A DNA stretch of 64,000 nt from Gulosibacter chungangensis. GTDB taxonomy: Bacteria; Actinomycetota; Actinomycetes; Actinomycetales; Microbacteriaceae. Positions 47,022 to 55,757 of this stretch are shown here, piece after piece. Below the pieces are notes generated by a model, which made no database searches, was not told the DNA's origin, and saw only the letters and a list, made by a program, of their open reading frames with translations. A program made the translations under genes and the position numbers. Position 1 is the stretch's first letter. Every line of letters begins with the position of its first letter. The stretch covers positions 186,001-250,000 of the forward strand of contig NZ_WBKB01000004.1 of assembly GCF_008831155.1 (NCBI RefSeq). The letters are read 5' to 3'.

Positions 47022-47534
47022 ATGACCGAAAACCCAGCCCTCGACCCCAATACCAACCCCGCAGTCGCCGCGATCATGGCCTCCGGAATCGAGCATGAGA
47101 TCCGCGAGCACGGTCGCGCGAAGTCACTGCGCGAGGCTGCCGAGATGCGTGGGATCACGCCACGGCAGCTCGTGAAGTCGATGGTCATCAAGGATTCCAA
47201 GGGCGTTTATTCGATTGTGCTAGTACCGGGGGACCGAGTGATCGCTTGGGCGAAGCTGCGGAAGCTGCTCGGTGTCAACAAGGCAGCGATGCCGCCACAG
47301 GGTGAAGCAGAGGCCGTGACCCGCTTTGCACGCGGCACGATCACCCCGTTCGGTATTCCTTCGGCGCTGCCGGTGATTGCTGACGAACTTGTCGAATCCG
47401 GCCCCATTTCAATCGGTGGTGGTGACCACTCGGTGGCCTTTTATCTCAGCGGGGACGATCTCCTCGACCACTTCGGGGCAATCCGCTTCGACATTACCGA
47501 CCCCGACCCAAGCTTCGAGGAATCGGTGGCCTAA
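47022..47534 (+). CDS. ybaK: YbaK/EbsC-family aminoacyl-tRNA deacylase
   Basis: A 170-residue single-domain protein of the YbaK/ProX fold. ARGKSLREAAEMRG-type and QLVKSMVIKDSKGVYSIVLVPGD strands are followed by VNKAAMPPQGEAEAVTRFARGTITPFGI, with the conserved lysine and the GxxxPFG loop. This family hydrolyses mischarged tRNAs, for example Cys-tRNA(Pro) or Ala-tRNA(Pro). The ATG at 47022 (MTENPALDP) is preferred to one four codons upstream. It is monocistronic, downstream of the long hairpin, and convergent with the iron-transport operon. Confidence 0.82.
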   Translation: MTENPALDPNTNPAVAAIMASGIEHEIREHGRAKSLREAAEMRGITPRQLVKSMVIKDSKGVYSIVLVPGDRVIAWAKLRKLLGVNKAAMPPQGEAEAVTRFARGTITPFGIPSALPVIADELVESGPISIGGGDHSVAFYLSGDDLLDHFGAIRFDITDPDPSFEESVA

Positions 47535-47565
47535 CCCGGATTTGCGAACTGCTCCCTGCGCAAGG

Positions 47566-48369
47566 TCAGTGCTTCTCAGCGGCCTGCGCATCGATGCTCT
47601 CGAGCGGGATCACGAGCGGATGCCCCGAGATCGGATCGTCCATGACCCGGGAGTGGATGCGGAAGACCTGCCTCAGGAGGTCCTCGGTGAGCACCTTGCG
47701 TACCGGCCCGCTAGCGGCGATCGCGCCCTCGTGCATCACGATGAGATTGTCGGCATAGCGGGCCGCCAGCGAAAGCTCGTGCAAGACGATCACCACGGTG
47801 CGGCCCTCTTCGCGATTGAGTCGGCGGCACAGTTCCAAGACCTCAAGCTGGTTCGAGATATCGAGGTAGGTGGTGGGTTCGTCGAGCAACATGACCTGCG
47901 GATCCTGTGCGACCAGCAGGGAAACCCAAACCCGCTGACGTTGACCACCGGAAAGCTCTTCCACCGGGCGATCCACGTACTCCAGCATCCCGGTGGCACG
48001 AAGCGCCCGCTCCACCGCGATTTCGTCCGCCTCGGTCCACTGCTGCAGCAGGTTCTGGTGGGGGTAACGGCCGCGCGCCACGAGGTCGCCCACGGTGATA
48101 CCGAAGGGCGCGTTTGATTGCTGGGGGAGGAGGCCCAACCGGCGCGCGAATTCCTTCGCGGGGAGTCGATGGATGTCCTTGCCATCGAGCAGAATCGAAC
48201 CGGTTATGGGGGCGAGGAGTCTCGAAAGCGCGCGCAGCAGCGTCGACTTACCGCAGGCATTCGGACCGATGATGATCGTGACTTCACCCGCGGGGATCTG
48301 TACGTGCAGCTGCTCGGAGATGGTGCGCTGTTCGTACGCGAGGGTGAGGTTTTCGCCGGTGAGTTTCAT
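47566..48369 (-). CDS. Iron-siderophore ABC transporter ATP-binding protein (FepC/FecE type)
   Basis: About 267 residues from ATG 48369. Walker A GPNACGKSTLLRAL, Q-loop LLPQQS, signature LSGGQRQRVWVSLLVAQ, Walker B VMLLDEPTTYLDISNQLE and H-loop VLHELSLAARYADN are all present. DEPTTYLDISNQ and QQSNAPFGITV are characteristic of siderophore importers. It is the last gene of the fes-SBP-permease-permease-ATPase cluster on the minus strand, starting 2 bp after the second permease gene's stop codon. Confidence 0.92.
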   Translation of the reverse strand: MKLTGENLTLAYEQRTISEQLHVQIPAGEVTIIIGPNACGKSTLLRALSRLLAPITGSILLDGKDIHRLPAKEFARRLGLLPQQSNAPFGITVGDLVARGRYPHQNLLQQWTEADEIAVERALRATGMLEYVDRPVEELSGGQRQRVWVSLLVAQDPQVMLLDEPTTYLDISNQLEVLELCRRLNREEGRTVVIVLHELSLAARYADNLIVMHEGAIAASGPVRKVLTEDLLRQVFRIHSRVMDDPISGHPLVIPLESIDAQAAEKH

Positions 48370-48371
48370 GA

Positions 48372-49469
48372 TTAAACCTGTTTTGAGCGGGTCAGTAGCC
48401 AAGCGAGATAAATCCCGCCGATGAGGCCGGTCACCTGGCCGATGGGAAGGGTGTAGTGGACGGGGAGTACCGCGGTAATCACATGCGCGAGCATGAGCAG
48501 AAACGAACCCATGACGGCTGAGGCGAACACCGTGATGCTGCCCGAACGCGTGAGGAGCTTCGCAAGCTGCCCCGAAGCGAGTGCGATGAACGAAATCGGC
48601 CCAACGGAACTCGTAGCAATCCCCGCGAGCACTACCGCCAGCAGAATGAGGATGCGCCGGGTGTGCTCGGCGTTGACCCCGAGCTGACGGGCCATGTCAT
48701 CGCCCATTTCGACCATTGTGGCGCGCTTCGCAAGGGCCGCGATTACGGGGATGGTGATCAGTGAAATGATCAACGTCGGCAGGGCCTGATCCCACTTCAC
48801 ATTGTCGACAGAACCGGAGATCCAGACGTTCGCGGTGAAGGCGAGCTCCACATCCCCACGAACCATCATCAGACTGTTGAGCGAAGAGAGCAGCGCCCCC
48901 ACGCCAATACCGATCAGCACGAGCCGGAATCCGCCGGTTACCCCACCCTTCAGCGAAAGTAAGTAGATCACCACCGCGGTACCAATGCCACCGATAAGCG
49001 CGCCGATGGTGACCTGGATGGGGCCGGCTTCGAAGAAAATGATCTGGCTGATCGCGCCGGTCGCAGCACCGGTCGTGAGCCCAATAATGTCCGGCGAACC
49101 GAGCGCATTATTCGAAATCGACTGGAATACCGCACCCGAGACCCCGAGCGCCGCGCCTGCCGAAAGCGCGGCCACGACCTGCGGGAAGCGGATGTTCTGA
49201 ATCACCAGATTGTGTTTGTGCTCGGCAGACTGCCCGAACATCGACGCAACGAGGTCACTCAGCGGCACCTGCACCGAGCCGAGCAGCAGCGCGAGCACCG
49301 CGAGCCCCAGCGAAAGGATGAGGAGGACAGTCACGATCGCGATCACGCGCGGTCGGATGATGAAGGATGTGCGTCGCAGCCGAATCGGCGTGCCGGTCAC
49401 CACCGAGCGTGGCCGGGCACGGTCGGTGGATGCGCGTGAGGCTGGGGTGCGGTCGATGTCGAGACTCAT
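48372..49469 (-). CDS. Iron-siderophore ABC transporter permease (FecCD family, second)
   Basis: About 365 residues from ATG 49469, which overlaps the previous permease by 4 bp; the upstream extension is a shadow in that gene. After a 55-residue hydrophilic N-terminus there are about nine membrane segments. Family motifs include NIRFPQVVAALSAGAALGVSGAVFQSISNNALGSPDIIGLTTGA and LAGIATSSVGPISFIALASGQLAKLLT (the EAA-like coupling region). It forms a heterodimer with the permease encoded at 49466-50509. Confidence 0.92.
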   Translation of the reverse strand: MSLDIDRTPASRASTDRARPRSVVTGTPIRLRRTSFIIRPRVIAIVTVLLILSLGLAVLALLLGSVQVPLSDLVASMFGQSAEHKHNLVIQNIRFPQVVAALSAGAALGVSGAVFQSISNNALGSPDIIGLTTGAATGAISQIIFFEAGPIQVTIGALIGGIGTAVVIYLLSLKGGVTGGFRLVLIGIGVGALLSSLNSLMMVRGDVELAFTANVWISGSVDNVKWDQALPTLIISLITIPVIAALAKRATMVEMGDDMARQLGVNAEHTRRILILLAVVLAGIATSSVGPISFIALASGQLAKLLTRSGSITVFASAVMGSFLLMLAHVITAVLPVHYTLPIGQVTGLIGGIYLAWLLTRSKQV

Positions 49470-50509
49470 AGCTGGGCGATCTTTCGGCGACGCACGATGG
49501 CGACAAAGAGTGGTGCGCCGATGATGGAAATCATGATGCCGACGCCAATGTCGCCGGAGGGCACGATGAGACGTCCGGCGATATCGGCGACGAGCACCAC
49601 CGCGGCGGCGATCAGGGCGGTGGCGGGAATGAGCCGGCGATGGTTCAAGCCGACCAGTAGCCGTCCAATGAAGGGTGCCGTGAGGCCCACGAAGCTGATG
49701 GGCCCGGCCGCGGCGGTGCTGGCACCGCACATAATGACGATGGCGAGGGCCGAGAACGAGAGCACCACGGTGGGGCTTGCGCCAAGGGAACGGCTGAGGT
49801 CTTGCCCGAGCGCGCTTGCGTCAAGGGGACCTGCAATGAGCATCGCGATAATGAGCCCCACGAGCACACTCAAGCCGGTTGGTAAGAGCAGATCAACACC
49901 GCGGCCCTCCAGCGAACCAACCGTCCAGCTGCGGAACCGATCAAAGATTTCGGTGTTGGCGTTCACCATGATGATGCGGGTGCTCGCAAGCAGCACGACG
50001 TTGATGGCCGCGCCTGCGAGGACGAGCCGCACCGGGCTACCGCCGGTGCGCACCCCGCCGAGGATGTAGACCACAGCACCGGCAATTCCGGCGCCAAGAA
50101 AGCCGAACACCATGGACGCGGTGAGGGTGCCGAAGCCGAAGAACGCGATTGCCGCGGCGACCACGAAGGTGGTGCCAGCGTTCACTCCTAGGAGCCCCGG
50201 TTCGGCAAGCGGATTGCGGGTGAGCGCCTGCATGATCACACCGGAAGCGCCGAGCCCAGCGCCAATGATCACGGCAAGTACGGTGCGCGGCATCCGCACT
50301 TCTCGCATCAGCAGGTGGTTCGTGTTGGTGGGATCGAAATGGAAGAACGCGTTCCACGCATCCTCGACACCAATATCGACCGTGCCCACCACGAGTGAGA
50401 CGGGCAGGAGTGTCAGGACGAGCAGACCGATCAGGCTCAACCAGAGCCCGGCGCGCGGGGATCCGCCGCCGGGAATTCGCTTCGGAGTACGAGGAACCGA
50501 CCGGGGCAC
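49466..50509 (-). CDS. Iron-siderophore ABC transporter permease (FecCD family, first)
   Basis: A 347-residue membrane protein with about nine helices. The conserved MREVRMPRTVLAVIIGAGLGASGVIMQALTRNPLAEPGLLGVNAG segment lies near residue 70. The coupling motif STAAAGPISFVGLTAPFIGRLLVGLNHRRLIPATAL lies near 265. It starts at GTG 50509, 47 bp after the binding-protein gene. It overlaps the second permease by 4 bp, so the two are likely translationally coupled. Confidence 0.92.
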   Translation of the reverse strand: MPRSVPRTPKRIPGGGSPRAGLWLSLIGLLVLTLLPVSLVVGTVDIGVEDAWNAFFHFDPTNTNHLLMREVRMPRTVLAVIIGAGLGASGVIMQALTRNPLAEPGLLGVNAGTTFVVAAAIAFFGFGTLTASMVFGFLGAGIAGAVVYILGGVRTGGSPVRLVLAGAAINVVLLASTRIIMVNANTEIFDRFRSWTVGSLEGRGVDLLLPTGLSVLVGLIIAMLIAGPLDASALGQDLSRSLGASPTVVLSFSALAIVIMCGASTAAAGPISFVGLTAPFIGRLLVGLNHRRLIPATALIAAAVVLVADIAGRLIVPSGDIGVGIMISIIGAPLFVAIVRRRKIAQL

Positions 50510-50556
50510 GCTCGCGCCCCGGTCGGTTGATGTGTCTACTGCGTGAGAAATGGGTG

Positions 50557-51564
50557 TTACTCGCCGAAGTTTGCCTGGATGCCGTCGACGATCTCGGTTG
50601 CCGAGTAGTAGTCGATGCGGAAGGAGTTCTGGCCGAGACCGTACACTTGTCCGTTCTGGACACTCGGGAGGTTCGCGAGGACAGTGTCCTCGGCGAATGC
50701 CTGGGCGCCCTCATTGTCTCGCGCGAGGATGAAGGTGGTGTCGGCGGTGAGGTTCGTCAGGTTCTCGTAGCTTGCCCAGACGAAGTCGTTCCGCTCGCCT
50801 TCCTGGTTGTGCCATTCCTGAATGGGATCCTCAATGGTGAACCCAAGTTCGGTGAGCAGCTGCGCGTGCGGACCGCCAGCCTTGCCGATTGGATTGTCTT
50901 CACCGGGGCCGTTGAAGGAAATGATGTTGGCTTCGCCCTCGGGGATGGTGATCTGTTCCTTCACGGTGGCGACGTGCGATTCGAAGGTGTCGATCGTGGC
51001 TTGGGCTTCGTCGCTGAGCCCGGTCGCTTCGCCGAGCTCGAGTGTGAGGTCCTGCCAGGTACCCTCGCCGTAGTCGAGCACGATGGTCGGTGCGATGGCT
51101 TGGAAATCGGCGAGGTTGTCCATGGCCGAGTCGGCGCCGGAGCTCGAAACCACGATCAGGTCGGGGTCGGCTGCGATGAGCGCGTCGACATCAACGCTGC
51201 CGACTGCCCAAAGGTTTTCGATCCCCTTTTCTTCGGCAACGTCGGCCCACTGGTCGAAGAACTGGCCGTTCCCGGCACTCGATGAGGCCGAGATCGGTGC
51301 ATCGAAGGACAGCAGCGCCCCGGTAAGTGTCACCGAGGTGGAGACGATATTTTCCGGCTGTTCGGGAATCTCGGTGGTGGTGCCATCGGCGTTTTCAAAG
51401 GTGAGCGGGAAGGAAACGTCCGAAGCGCCGCCTGCTGCAGTGTCGGTCGTGGCGCCCGCATCCGTCGAGTCACTCGCGGTCGAGGCACAGCCGGTGAGCG
51501 CGAGGGCTGCCGTCGCGGCGAGGACGACCGCGCCGCGCAGTCTTGCCGAGAATCCAGTCTTCAT
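50557..51564 (-). CDS. Iron-siderophore-binding lipoprotein (FepB/FecB type)
   Basis: About 335 residues from ATG 51564. A lipoprotein signal (FSARLRGAVVLAATAALALTGCAS) is followed by an acidic Thr/Ala linker and a class III periplasmic-binding fold: IPEQPENIVSTSVTLTGALLSFD, DVDALIAADPDLIVVSSSGAD, and GEGTWQDLTLELGEATGLSDEAQATIDTF. This captures ferric siderophore, probably catecholate given the neighbouring enterochelin-esterase gene, and delivers it to the permeases downstream. A DtxR-type box at 51629-51647 lies directly upstream, so expression should be repressed by iron. Confidence 0.92.
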   Translation of the reverse strand: MKTGFSARLRGAVVLAATAALALTGCASTASDSTDAGATTDTAAGGASDVSFPLTFENADGTTTEIPEQPENIVSTSVTLTGALLSFDAPISASSSAGNGQFFDQWADVAEEKGIENLWAVGSVDVDALIAADPDLIVVSSSGADSAMDNLADFQAIAPTIVLDYGEGTWQDLTLELGEATGLSDEAQATIDTFESHVATVKEQITIPEGEANIISFNGPGEDNPIGKAGGPHAQLLTELGFTIEDPIQEWHNQEGERNDFVWASYENLTNLTADTTFILARDNEGAQAFAEDTVLANLPSVQNGQVYGLGQNSFRIDYYSATEIVDGIQANFGE

Positions 51565-51628
51565 TGGTGTTCTTCCCTTTCTTGCCGCACCACGCGGGAT
51601 GGGTGCGGACCTCGACACAGCCTACAGA

Positions 51629-51647
51629 TTGGTTAGGCTTACCTAAA
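51629..51647. promoter_or_regulatory. DtxR/IdeR iron box
   Basis: TTGGTTAGGCTTACCTAAA matches the DtxR consensus TTAGGTTAGGCTAACCTAA at 16 of 19 positions. It lies 65 bp upstream of the siderophore-binding-protein start, between that gene and fes, and would make the downstream genes iron-repressed. Confidence 0.85.
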
Positions 51648-51682
51648 GTGGAAGTTTGATTTCTGCGCGTTAACCGACAACG

Positions 51683-52972
51683 TTATGAGTGAGCGATGGC
51701 CTCGATCGCCTCGGGGAGCGTGCGACGCCACCAGGCCTCATCGTGGCCACCGGTGACGATGTCACTGGGAGTTTCGACAAGGCGATCCAGGCCCCGCAAA
51801 AACTCCCGCGCGTGGAGCACTGGCTCAATCAGAATCCATTCGGTGCGCCCGCCTTGAACCACGCAGGGCGCGCAGTCACCCGCCGCACCGAGTTCCCGGA
51901 ACCACTGCCCGGGGCCCGGGTCGAGCGGTCCTTCCGAAGGCCACCACAGCGACGGGGACTGTGCCACTGCCCCCGCCACCTGCTGTGGGAACCGGGTCGC
52001 CGCGAACAGTGCGAAGAGTCCACCGAGGCTCTGCCCCGCGACGATCCAGCGCGCATCCCAACCCGGTTGCGCGACCCGAAGCACGGCGCCTGCGAGTTCC
52101 AGCAGCTCGGCCTGGGCATCCGCTTCGGCCGTGTAATCACGCTGCCGAGCTTGCAGGCCACCAGAAGGGATGTAGACCAGGTGCAAGGGCGGGCAAGCGC
52201 CCGAAGCAATGCGGTACTCCAAGGCCTCGGCGAGGATGCGCTGGTGCAGCCAGACTTCACCGTCGCAGAGGAAGACGGCCGGGCTGTGCGCATCCGCATT
52301 CGGATGCGAGTGCACCACGGCCTGCACCTCGGCGCCGCTCATCGGTAGCCGGATGCCCGTGCTTGACTCGCGCCAGCGGTTGCTTGATTGGGCCGGCGGC
52401 GTCTCGGGCGCTTCCGCCAGGGCGACCACCGACTGACCGCTGCGCGGAAGCAGCTTGTGCGGCATCGCGTTCGGGTTTAAGGGGTCTGCCTGCACCGCAT
52501 CCCGCTGCTGCAATACCTCGCGGACACTCAGGCGACCGCCATCGCCATCGAAGGGTTCGGTGGGAGTGAGGAAGAAGTAGGAGCAGATCCAGTCGACCGG
52601 CATGCGTATCGACAGTGTCGCAATATCGGTGCCGGAAATTGGCGTGAGCTTGCCCTCCGCAGGGGTGAACGCATCCGTGAGTTTATTGGCCTGCAGATAG
52701 ACGCGATCAGCAGCGGGTCCGCGGTAAATGAAGGTGACGATGCGGAATGCGGGATCGGTCGCGGCTTCAATGAGGGGCGTGCCTTCCCGCTCGATCTCTG
52801 CCATGAACTGCACCAGCAAGCTCTCACGTTCGAGGTCGTTCGAGGCCGCCAATTGGTTCACGAGGCCGGTGACCTTTGGTGATGTGGTGACCGGTAGGGG
52901 CCAGGGGCGCGGTGCGTGCGGCGGAGTATTGCGGCGAGTGTCGACGGGTACCGCGGTCCTCAGATCAGTCAT
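51683..52972 (-). CDS. fes: Enterochelin esterase-like siderophore esterase
   Basis: The 429-residue protein has an N-terminal Fes_N-like beta domain (residues about 60-160, FIYRGPAADRVYLQANKLTD ... MPVDWICSYFFLTP) and a C-terminal alpha/beta-hydrolase of the esterase D type with nucleophile elbow GQSLGGLFAL near 313. The late DIVTGGHDEAWWRRTLPEAI carries the catalytic histidine, and SPSLWW resembles Fes. It hydrolyses ferric catecholate triesters inside the cell to release iron. It is first in order on the minus strand, ahead of the iron-box promoter and the transporter genes. A palindrome AAGGGTACCCTT is just upstream of its start. Confidence 0.85.
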   Translation of the reverse strand: MTDLRTAVPVDTRRNTPPHAPRPWPLPVTTSPKVTGLVNQLAASNDLERESLLVQFMAEIEREGTPLIEAATDPAFRIVTFIYRGPAADRVYLQANKLTDAFTPAEGKLTPISGTDIATLSIRMPVDWICSYFFLTPTEPFDGDGGRLSVREVLQQRDAVQADPLNPNAMPHKLLPRSGQSVVALAEAPETPPAQSSNRWRESSTGIRLPMSGAEVQAVVHSHPNADAHSPAVFLCDGEVWLHQRILAEALEYRIASGACPPLHLVYIPSGGLQARQRDYTAEADAQAELLELAGAVLRVAQPGWDARWIVAGQSLGGLFALFAATRFPQQVAGAVAQSPSLWWPSEGPLDPGPGQWFRELGAAGDCAPCVVQGGRTEWILIEPVLHAREFLRGLDRLVETPSDIVTGGHDEAWWRRTLPEAIEAIAHS

Positions 52973-52979
52973 GAAAAGT

Positions 52980-52991
52980 AAGGGTACCCTT
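52980..52991. promoter_or_regulatory. Palindrome upstream of fes, possible weak iron box
   Basis: AAGGGTACCCTT is a perfect 12-bp palindrome ending 8 bases before the fes ATG. It keeps the AAGG/CCTT ends of DtxR-type operators but only part of the core, so regulation by the iron repressor is uncertain. Confidence 0.35.
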
Positions 52992-53044
52992 CCATGTTCG
53001 CCGCTCGGTTACGGGTGGCGACGATCCTGCGAGATACTGGGGGA

Positions 53045-53692
53045 ATGACCGGTTTAGATGGCTCCGCTCCGCAGGAGAATGTTTGGCTCGCCGCCGTCCG
53101 CAGTAACCCCGACCACGCGAAGAACTACGCCCAGCGGTGGCGTAATTTCACCGATGCGGGTCGTGATATTTACGGCGAAGCGCGACTGATTGACGCGATG
53201 GCCGAACGCGGTAGCCGCATCCTCGACGCCGGATGCGGAACCGGCCGCATCGGCGGGTGGCTCTCGGAGCGAGGCCACGAGGTCGTCGGTGTTGACCTGG
53301 ATGAATACCTTATTTCGGTGGCCCGCGAAGACTACCCGAGTGCGGAATGGCAGGTTGGGAACCTGGCCTCGCTGGCGCTCGATGACGAGACGGGCGATCT
53401 CCGCGAATTCGACCTGATCGTCTGCGCCGGAAACGTCATGACCTTCTTGGCGCAGCAGGAGCGCCTTCCCGCGTTGCAACGCATGCGCGGTCACCTTGCA
53501 TCGCAGGGCCGTCTCGTCGTCGGTTTTGGCGCCGGACGTGGCTATGACTTTGTCGATTTCGCCGCGGACGCATACCGCGCCGGGCTGGAACTTGAACAGC
53601 ACTACTCGACTTGGCAACTGCATCCACCCGCTGCCGATTTCATTGTTGCGGTGCTGGGGGCGATCCCGGTCCCGCCGGAGCAAGACGAATAG
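53045..53692 (+). CDS. Class I SAM-dependent methyltransferase
   Basis: About 215 residues from ATG 53045, preferred over an upstream codon because family homology starts there (HAKNYAQRWRNFTDAGRDIYGEA). SAM-binding motif I is ILDAGCGTGRIGGWL near residue 60, motif II acidic VGVDLDEYLI near 83, and FDLIVCAGNVMTFL forms motif IV. The fold matches small-molecule methyltransferases of the Methyltransf_11/25 type. The target is unknown. It is divergent from fes and convergent with pcaR. Confidence 0.82.
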   Translation: MTGLDGSAPQENVWLAAVRSNPDHAKNYAQRWRNFTDAGRDIYGEARLIDAMAERGSRILDAGCGTGRIGGWLSERGHEVVGVDLDEYLISVAREDYPSAEWQVGNLASLALDDETGDLREFDLIVCAGNVMTFLAQQERLPALQRMRGHLASQGRLVVGFGAGRGYDFVDFAADAYRAGLELEQHYSTWQLHPPAADFIVAVLGAIPVPPEQDE

Positions 53693-53756
53693 CTGCCACG
53701 GGGGTAGCTGCCCCGGTTGGGTGCACGGCTGGGGCGGCGGGGCGTGCGGGTGTTGC

Positions 53757-54536
53757 CTAAAGCAGTTTCAGTTCTGCTTCGATCGCGCGGGCGGTGTCGA
53801 GTGCTTGCGGGAGCTGCACTTGCTGCATCTGTTCGAGTGAATTGCGGTTGACGGTCGTCGAGATGTTGATGGCGGCGGCCACGGTACCGTCCTTCCCATG
53901 AATCGGTACGGCAAGCGACCGCAGCCCCTCTTCGAGCTCCCCGTCGTTAATGGCCCAACCCTGCTTTCGAACCCGCGCGAGTTCTTCGAGGAGCGCGGTG
54001 ACATCGGTCAGAGTACTGCTGGTGAAGGTTTCGAGGGGCCCGTTACTAATGAGTTCCCGAGCCCTGGCTTCGGGGAGCGCGGCGAGTAGGACCCGGCCCA
54101 TGCTGGTGGCGTGCGCGGGGAAGCTCGTGCCAATGGTGATGCCAATCGACATGATTCTGCGGGTTGGTACGCGGGCGATGTAGACGATATCGCTGCCGGT
54201 GAGGACCGCCGCGGAGACCGATTCGCCGACCGCACGGGAAAGCTGTTCAAGGTGCGGCTGCATCGCTTCGGGCAGTGACAGGGCCGAGAGATAACTGAAA
54301 CCCAATTCGAGGACGCGCGGGGTGAGCGCGAATTGCCGTCCGTCGGCGCGTACGTACCCCATGGTTTCGAGCGTGTAGAGAAATCGTCGGGCGGATGCGG
54401 GGGAGATGTCCGCGCGCTTGGCCACCTCGCTGAGGTTCTGGACGGGATGCTCAGCGTCGAAGCTTCGAATCACGGCGAAACCCCGCGCAAGCGACTGGAT
54501 GAAGTCGTTTGCGCGGGGTTCGTTGGTCTCACTCAT
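53757..54536 (-). CDS. pcaR: IclR-family regulator of the beta-ketoadipate pathway
   Basis: A 259-residue protein. The N-terminal winged helix (QSLARGFAVIRSFDAEHPVQNLSEVAKRADISPASARRFLYTLETMGYV) and the C-terminal effector domain (SVSAAVLTGSDIVYIARV, SFPAHATSMGRVLLAAL) are those of PcaR/PcaU/PobR-type IclR members. It lies immediately downstream of pcaF on the same strand (51 bp), so it is probably co-transcribed with pcaIJF. It likely binds the tandem TTCG-N5-GCGAAA sites upstream of pcaI and responds to beta-ketoadipate. Confidence 0.85.
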   Translation of the reverse strand: MSETNEPRANDFIQSLARGFAVIRSFDAEHPVQNLSEVAKRADISPASARRFLYTLETMGYVRADGRQFALTPRVLELGFSYLSALSLPEAMQPHLEQLSRAVGESVSAAVLTGSDIVYIARVPTRRIMSIGITIGTSFPAHATSMGRVLLAALPEARARELISNGPLETFTSSTLTDVTALLEELARVRKQGWAINDGELEEGLRSLAVPIHGKDGTVAAAINISTTVNRNSLEQMQQVQLPQALDTARAIEAELKLL

Positions 54537-54587
54537 GCGTTTGAGCCTAGTTGAAACGGAATCGCAGCCGTGTCGAGCCGCGCGCGA

Positions 54588-55757
54588 TTACCGTTCGAGG
54601 ACGACGGCGAGCCCCTGGCCGACACCGATGCAGATCGCGGCGACCGCGACGCCGCCACCGCGACGCTTGAGTTCGTGCGCGGCGTGGCCAATGATGCGGC
54701 CGCCGGAGGCGCCGAGTGGGTGACCGATCGCGAGCGCCCCACCGTGGATGTTTACGCGCTCCGGGTCGACTTCAGTCCAGCCCTTGACGCAGGCGAGGCT
54801 CTGTGAGGCAAAGGCCTCGTTGAGTTCTACAAAATCAACATCGGCCCAGGTCTTCCCGGCCCGCGCGAGTGCCTTATTTGCAGCTTCGATCGGTGCGATT
54901 GGGAACTTGTCGGGGTCGACCCCATGGACGCCGCGGCCGATGAGGTGAGCGAGCGGCTCGCCGAGGTCGAGCCCTTCGCGGCCGAGCAGAACCGCCGAGG
55001 CGCCGTCGTTAATCGAGGAAGCGTTCCCCGCGGTCACAGTGCCGTCCTTCGCGAACAGAGCCTTCAAGCCACCGAGTTTTTCCACTGACGTGGAGTCGCG
55101 GATGCCCTCATCGCGAGCGAGTTCGTGACCTTCAACCTGCACGATTTCGACGTCGTACATGCCCTCGGCCCACGCCTTCGCCGCGAGCTGGTGCGAGCGC
55201 ACCGCGAACTCATCTTGGGCTTCGCGGGTGATGCCCCAGTCCTGTGCGGTGAGTTCAGCGGCTTCACCGTTGGAGATGGTCCAGTGCTTCGGGAGGGCCG
55301 GGTTGGTCATACGCCAGCCGATCGAAGTGTTCCACATCGTCTGGTTCCCGGTTGCGGGCCAGGGCCTGCGGGACTTTTCCACCACGAACGGGGCACGGCT
55401 CATGGACTCCACGCCACCGGCCAGGATGATTTCGGCATCGCCGGATTCGATCGCGCGGGAGCCCTGAATCACCGCTTCGACTGAGGATGCGCAGAGGCGG
55501 TTCACGGTGGTGCCGGTGACGGTGGTTGGGTACCCGGCGAGGAGCGCACCGAACCGGGCAACGTTGCGGTTGTCCTCGCCCGCCTGGTTCGCGTCACCGA
55601 AGATGACGTCTTCGATTCGAGCGGGGTCAAGGTTGGTGCGCTCGACGATCGCGCGCATCACGGTTGCTGCCAGGTCGTCGGGGCGCACATCGGAGAGGCC
55701 TCCGGCGGCTTTTCCAAACGGTGTGCGGACAGCGTCGTAGATGACGGTGTTGGTCAC
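54588..55757 (-). CDS. pcaF: Beta-ketoadipyl-CoA thiolase
   Basis: A 389-residue thiolase. The nucleophilic Cys89 lies in VNRLCASSVEAVIQGSRAI, followed by AGGVESMSRAPFV. GNASSINDGASAVLL and the catalytic-histidine motif HGGALAIGHPLGASGGRI and C-terminal-cysteine motif AAICIGVGQGLAVVLE complete the active site. It cleaves 3-oxoadipyl-CoA to succinyl-CoA and acetyl-CoA, the last step of aromatic degradation through protocatechuate or catechol. It overlaps pcaJ by 4 bp in a pcaI-pcaJ-pcaF-pcaR order. A generic acetyl-CoA acetyltransferase is possible, but the pcaIJ context argues for pcaF. Confidence 0.9.
   Translation of the reverse strand: MTNTVIYDAVRTPFGKAAGGLSDVRPDDLAATVMRAIVERTNLDPARIEDVIFGDANQAGEDNRNVARFGALLAGYPTTVTGTTVNRLCASSVEAVIQGSRAIESGDAEIILAGGVESMSRAPFVVEKSRRPWPATGNQTMWNTSIGWRMTNPALPKHWTISNGEAAELTAQDWGITREAQDEFAVRSHQLAAKAWAEGMYDVEIVQVEGHELARDEGIRDSTSVEKLGGLKALFAKDGTVTAGNASSINDGASAVLLGREGLDLGEPLAHLIGRGVHGVDPDKFPIAPIEAANKALARAGKTWADVDFVELNEAFASQSLACVKGWTEVDPERVNIHGGALAIGHPLGASGGRIIGHAAHELKRRGGGVAVAAICIGVGQGLAVVLER

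Noticed and set aside
53693-53756. GGGGTAGCTGCCCC hairpin between the methyltransferase and pcaR, considered as a terminator
   Set aside because: Short stem, no T-run, G-rich surroundings; not enough to call.
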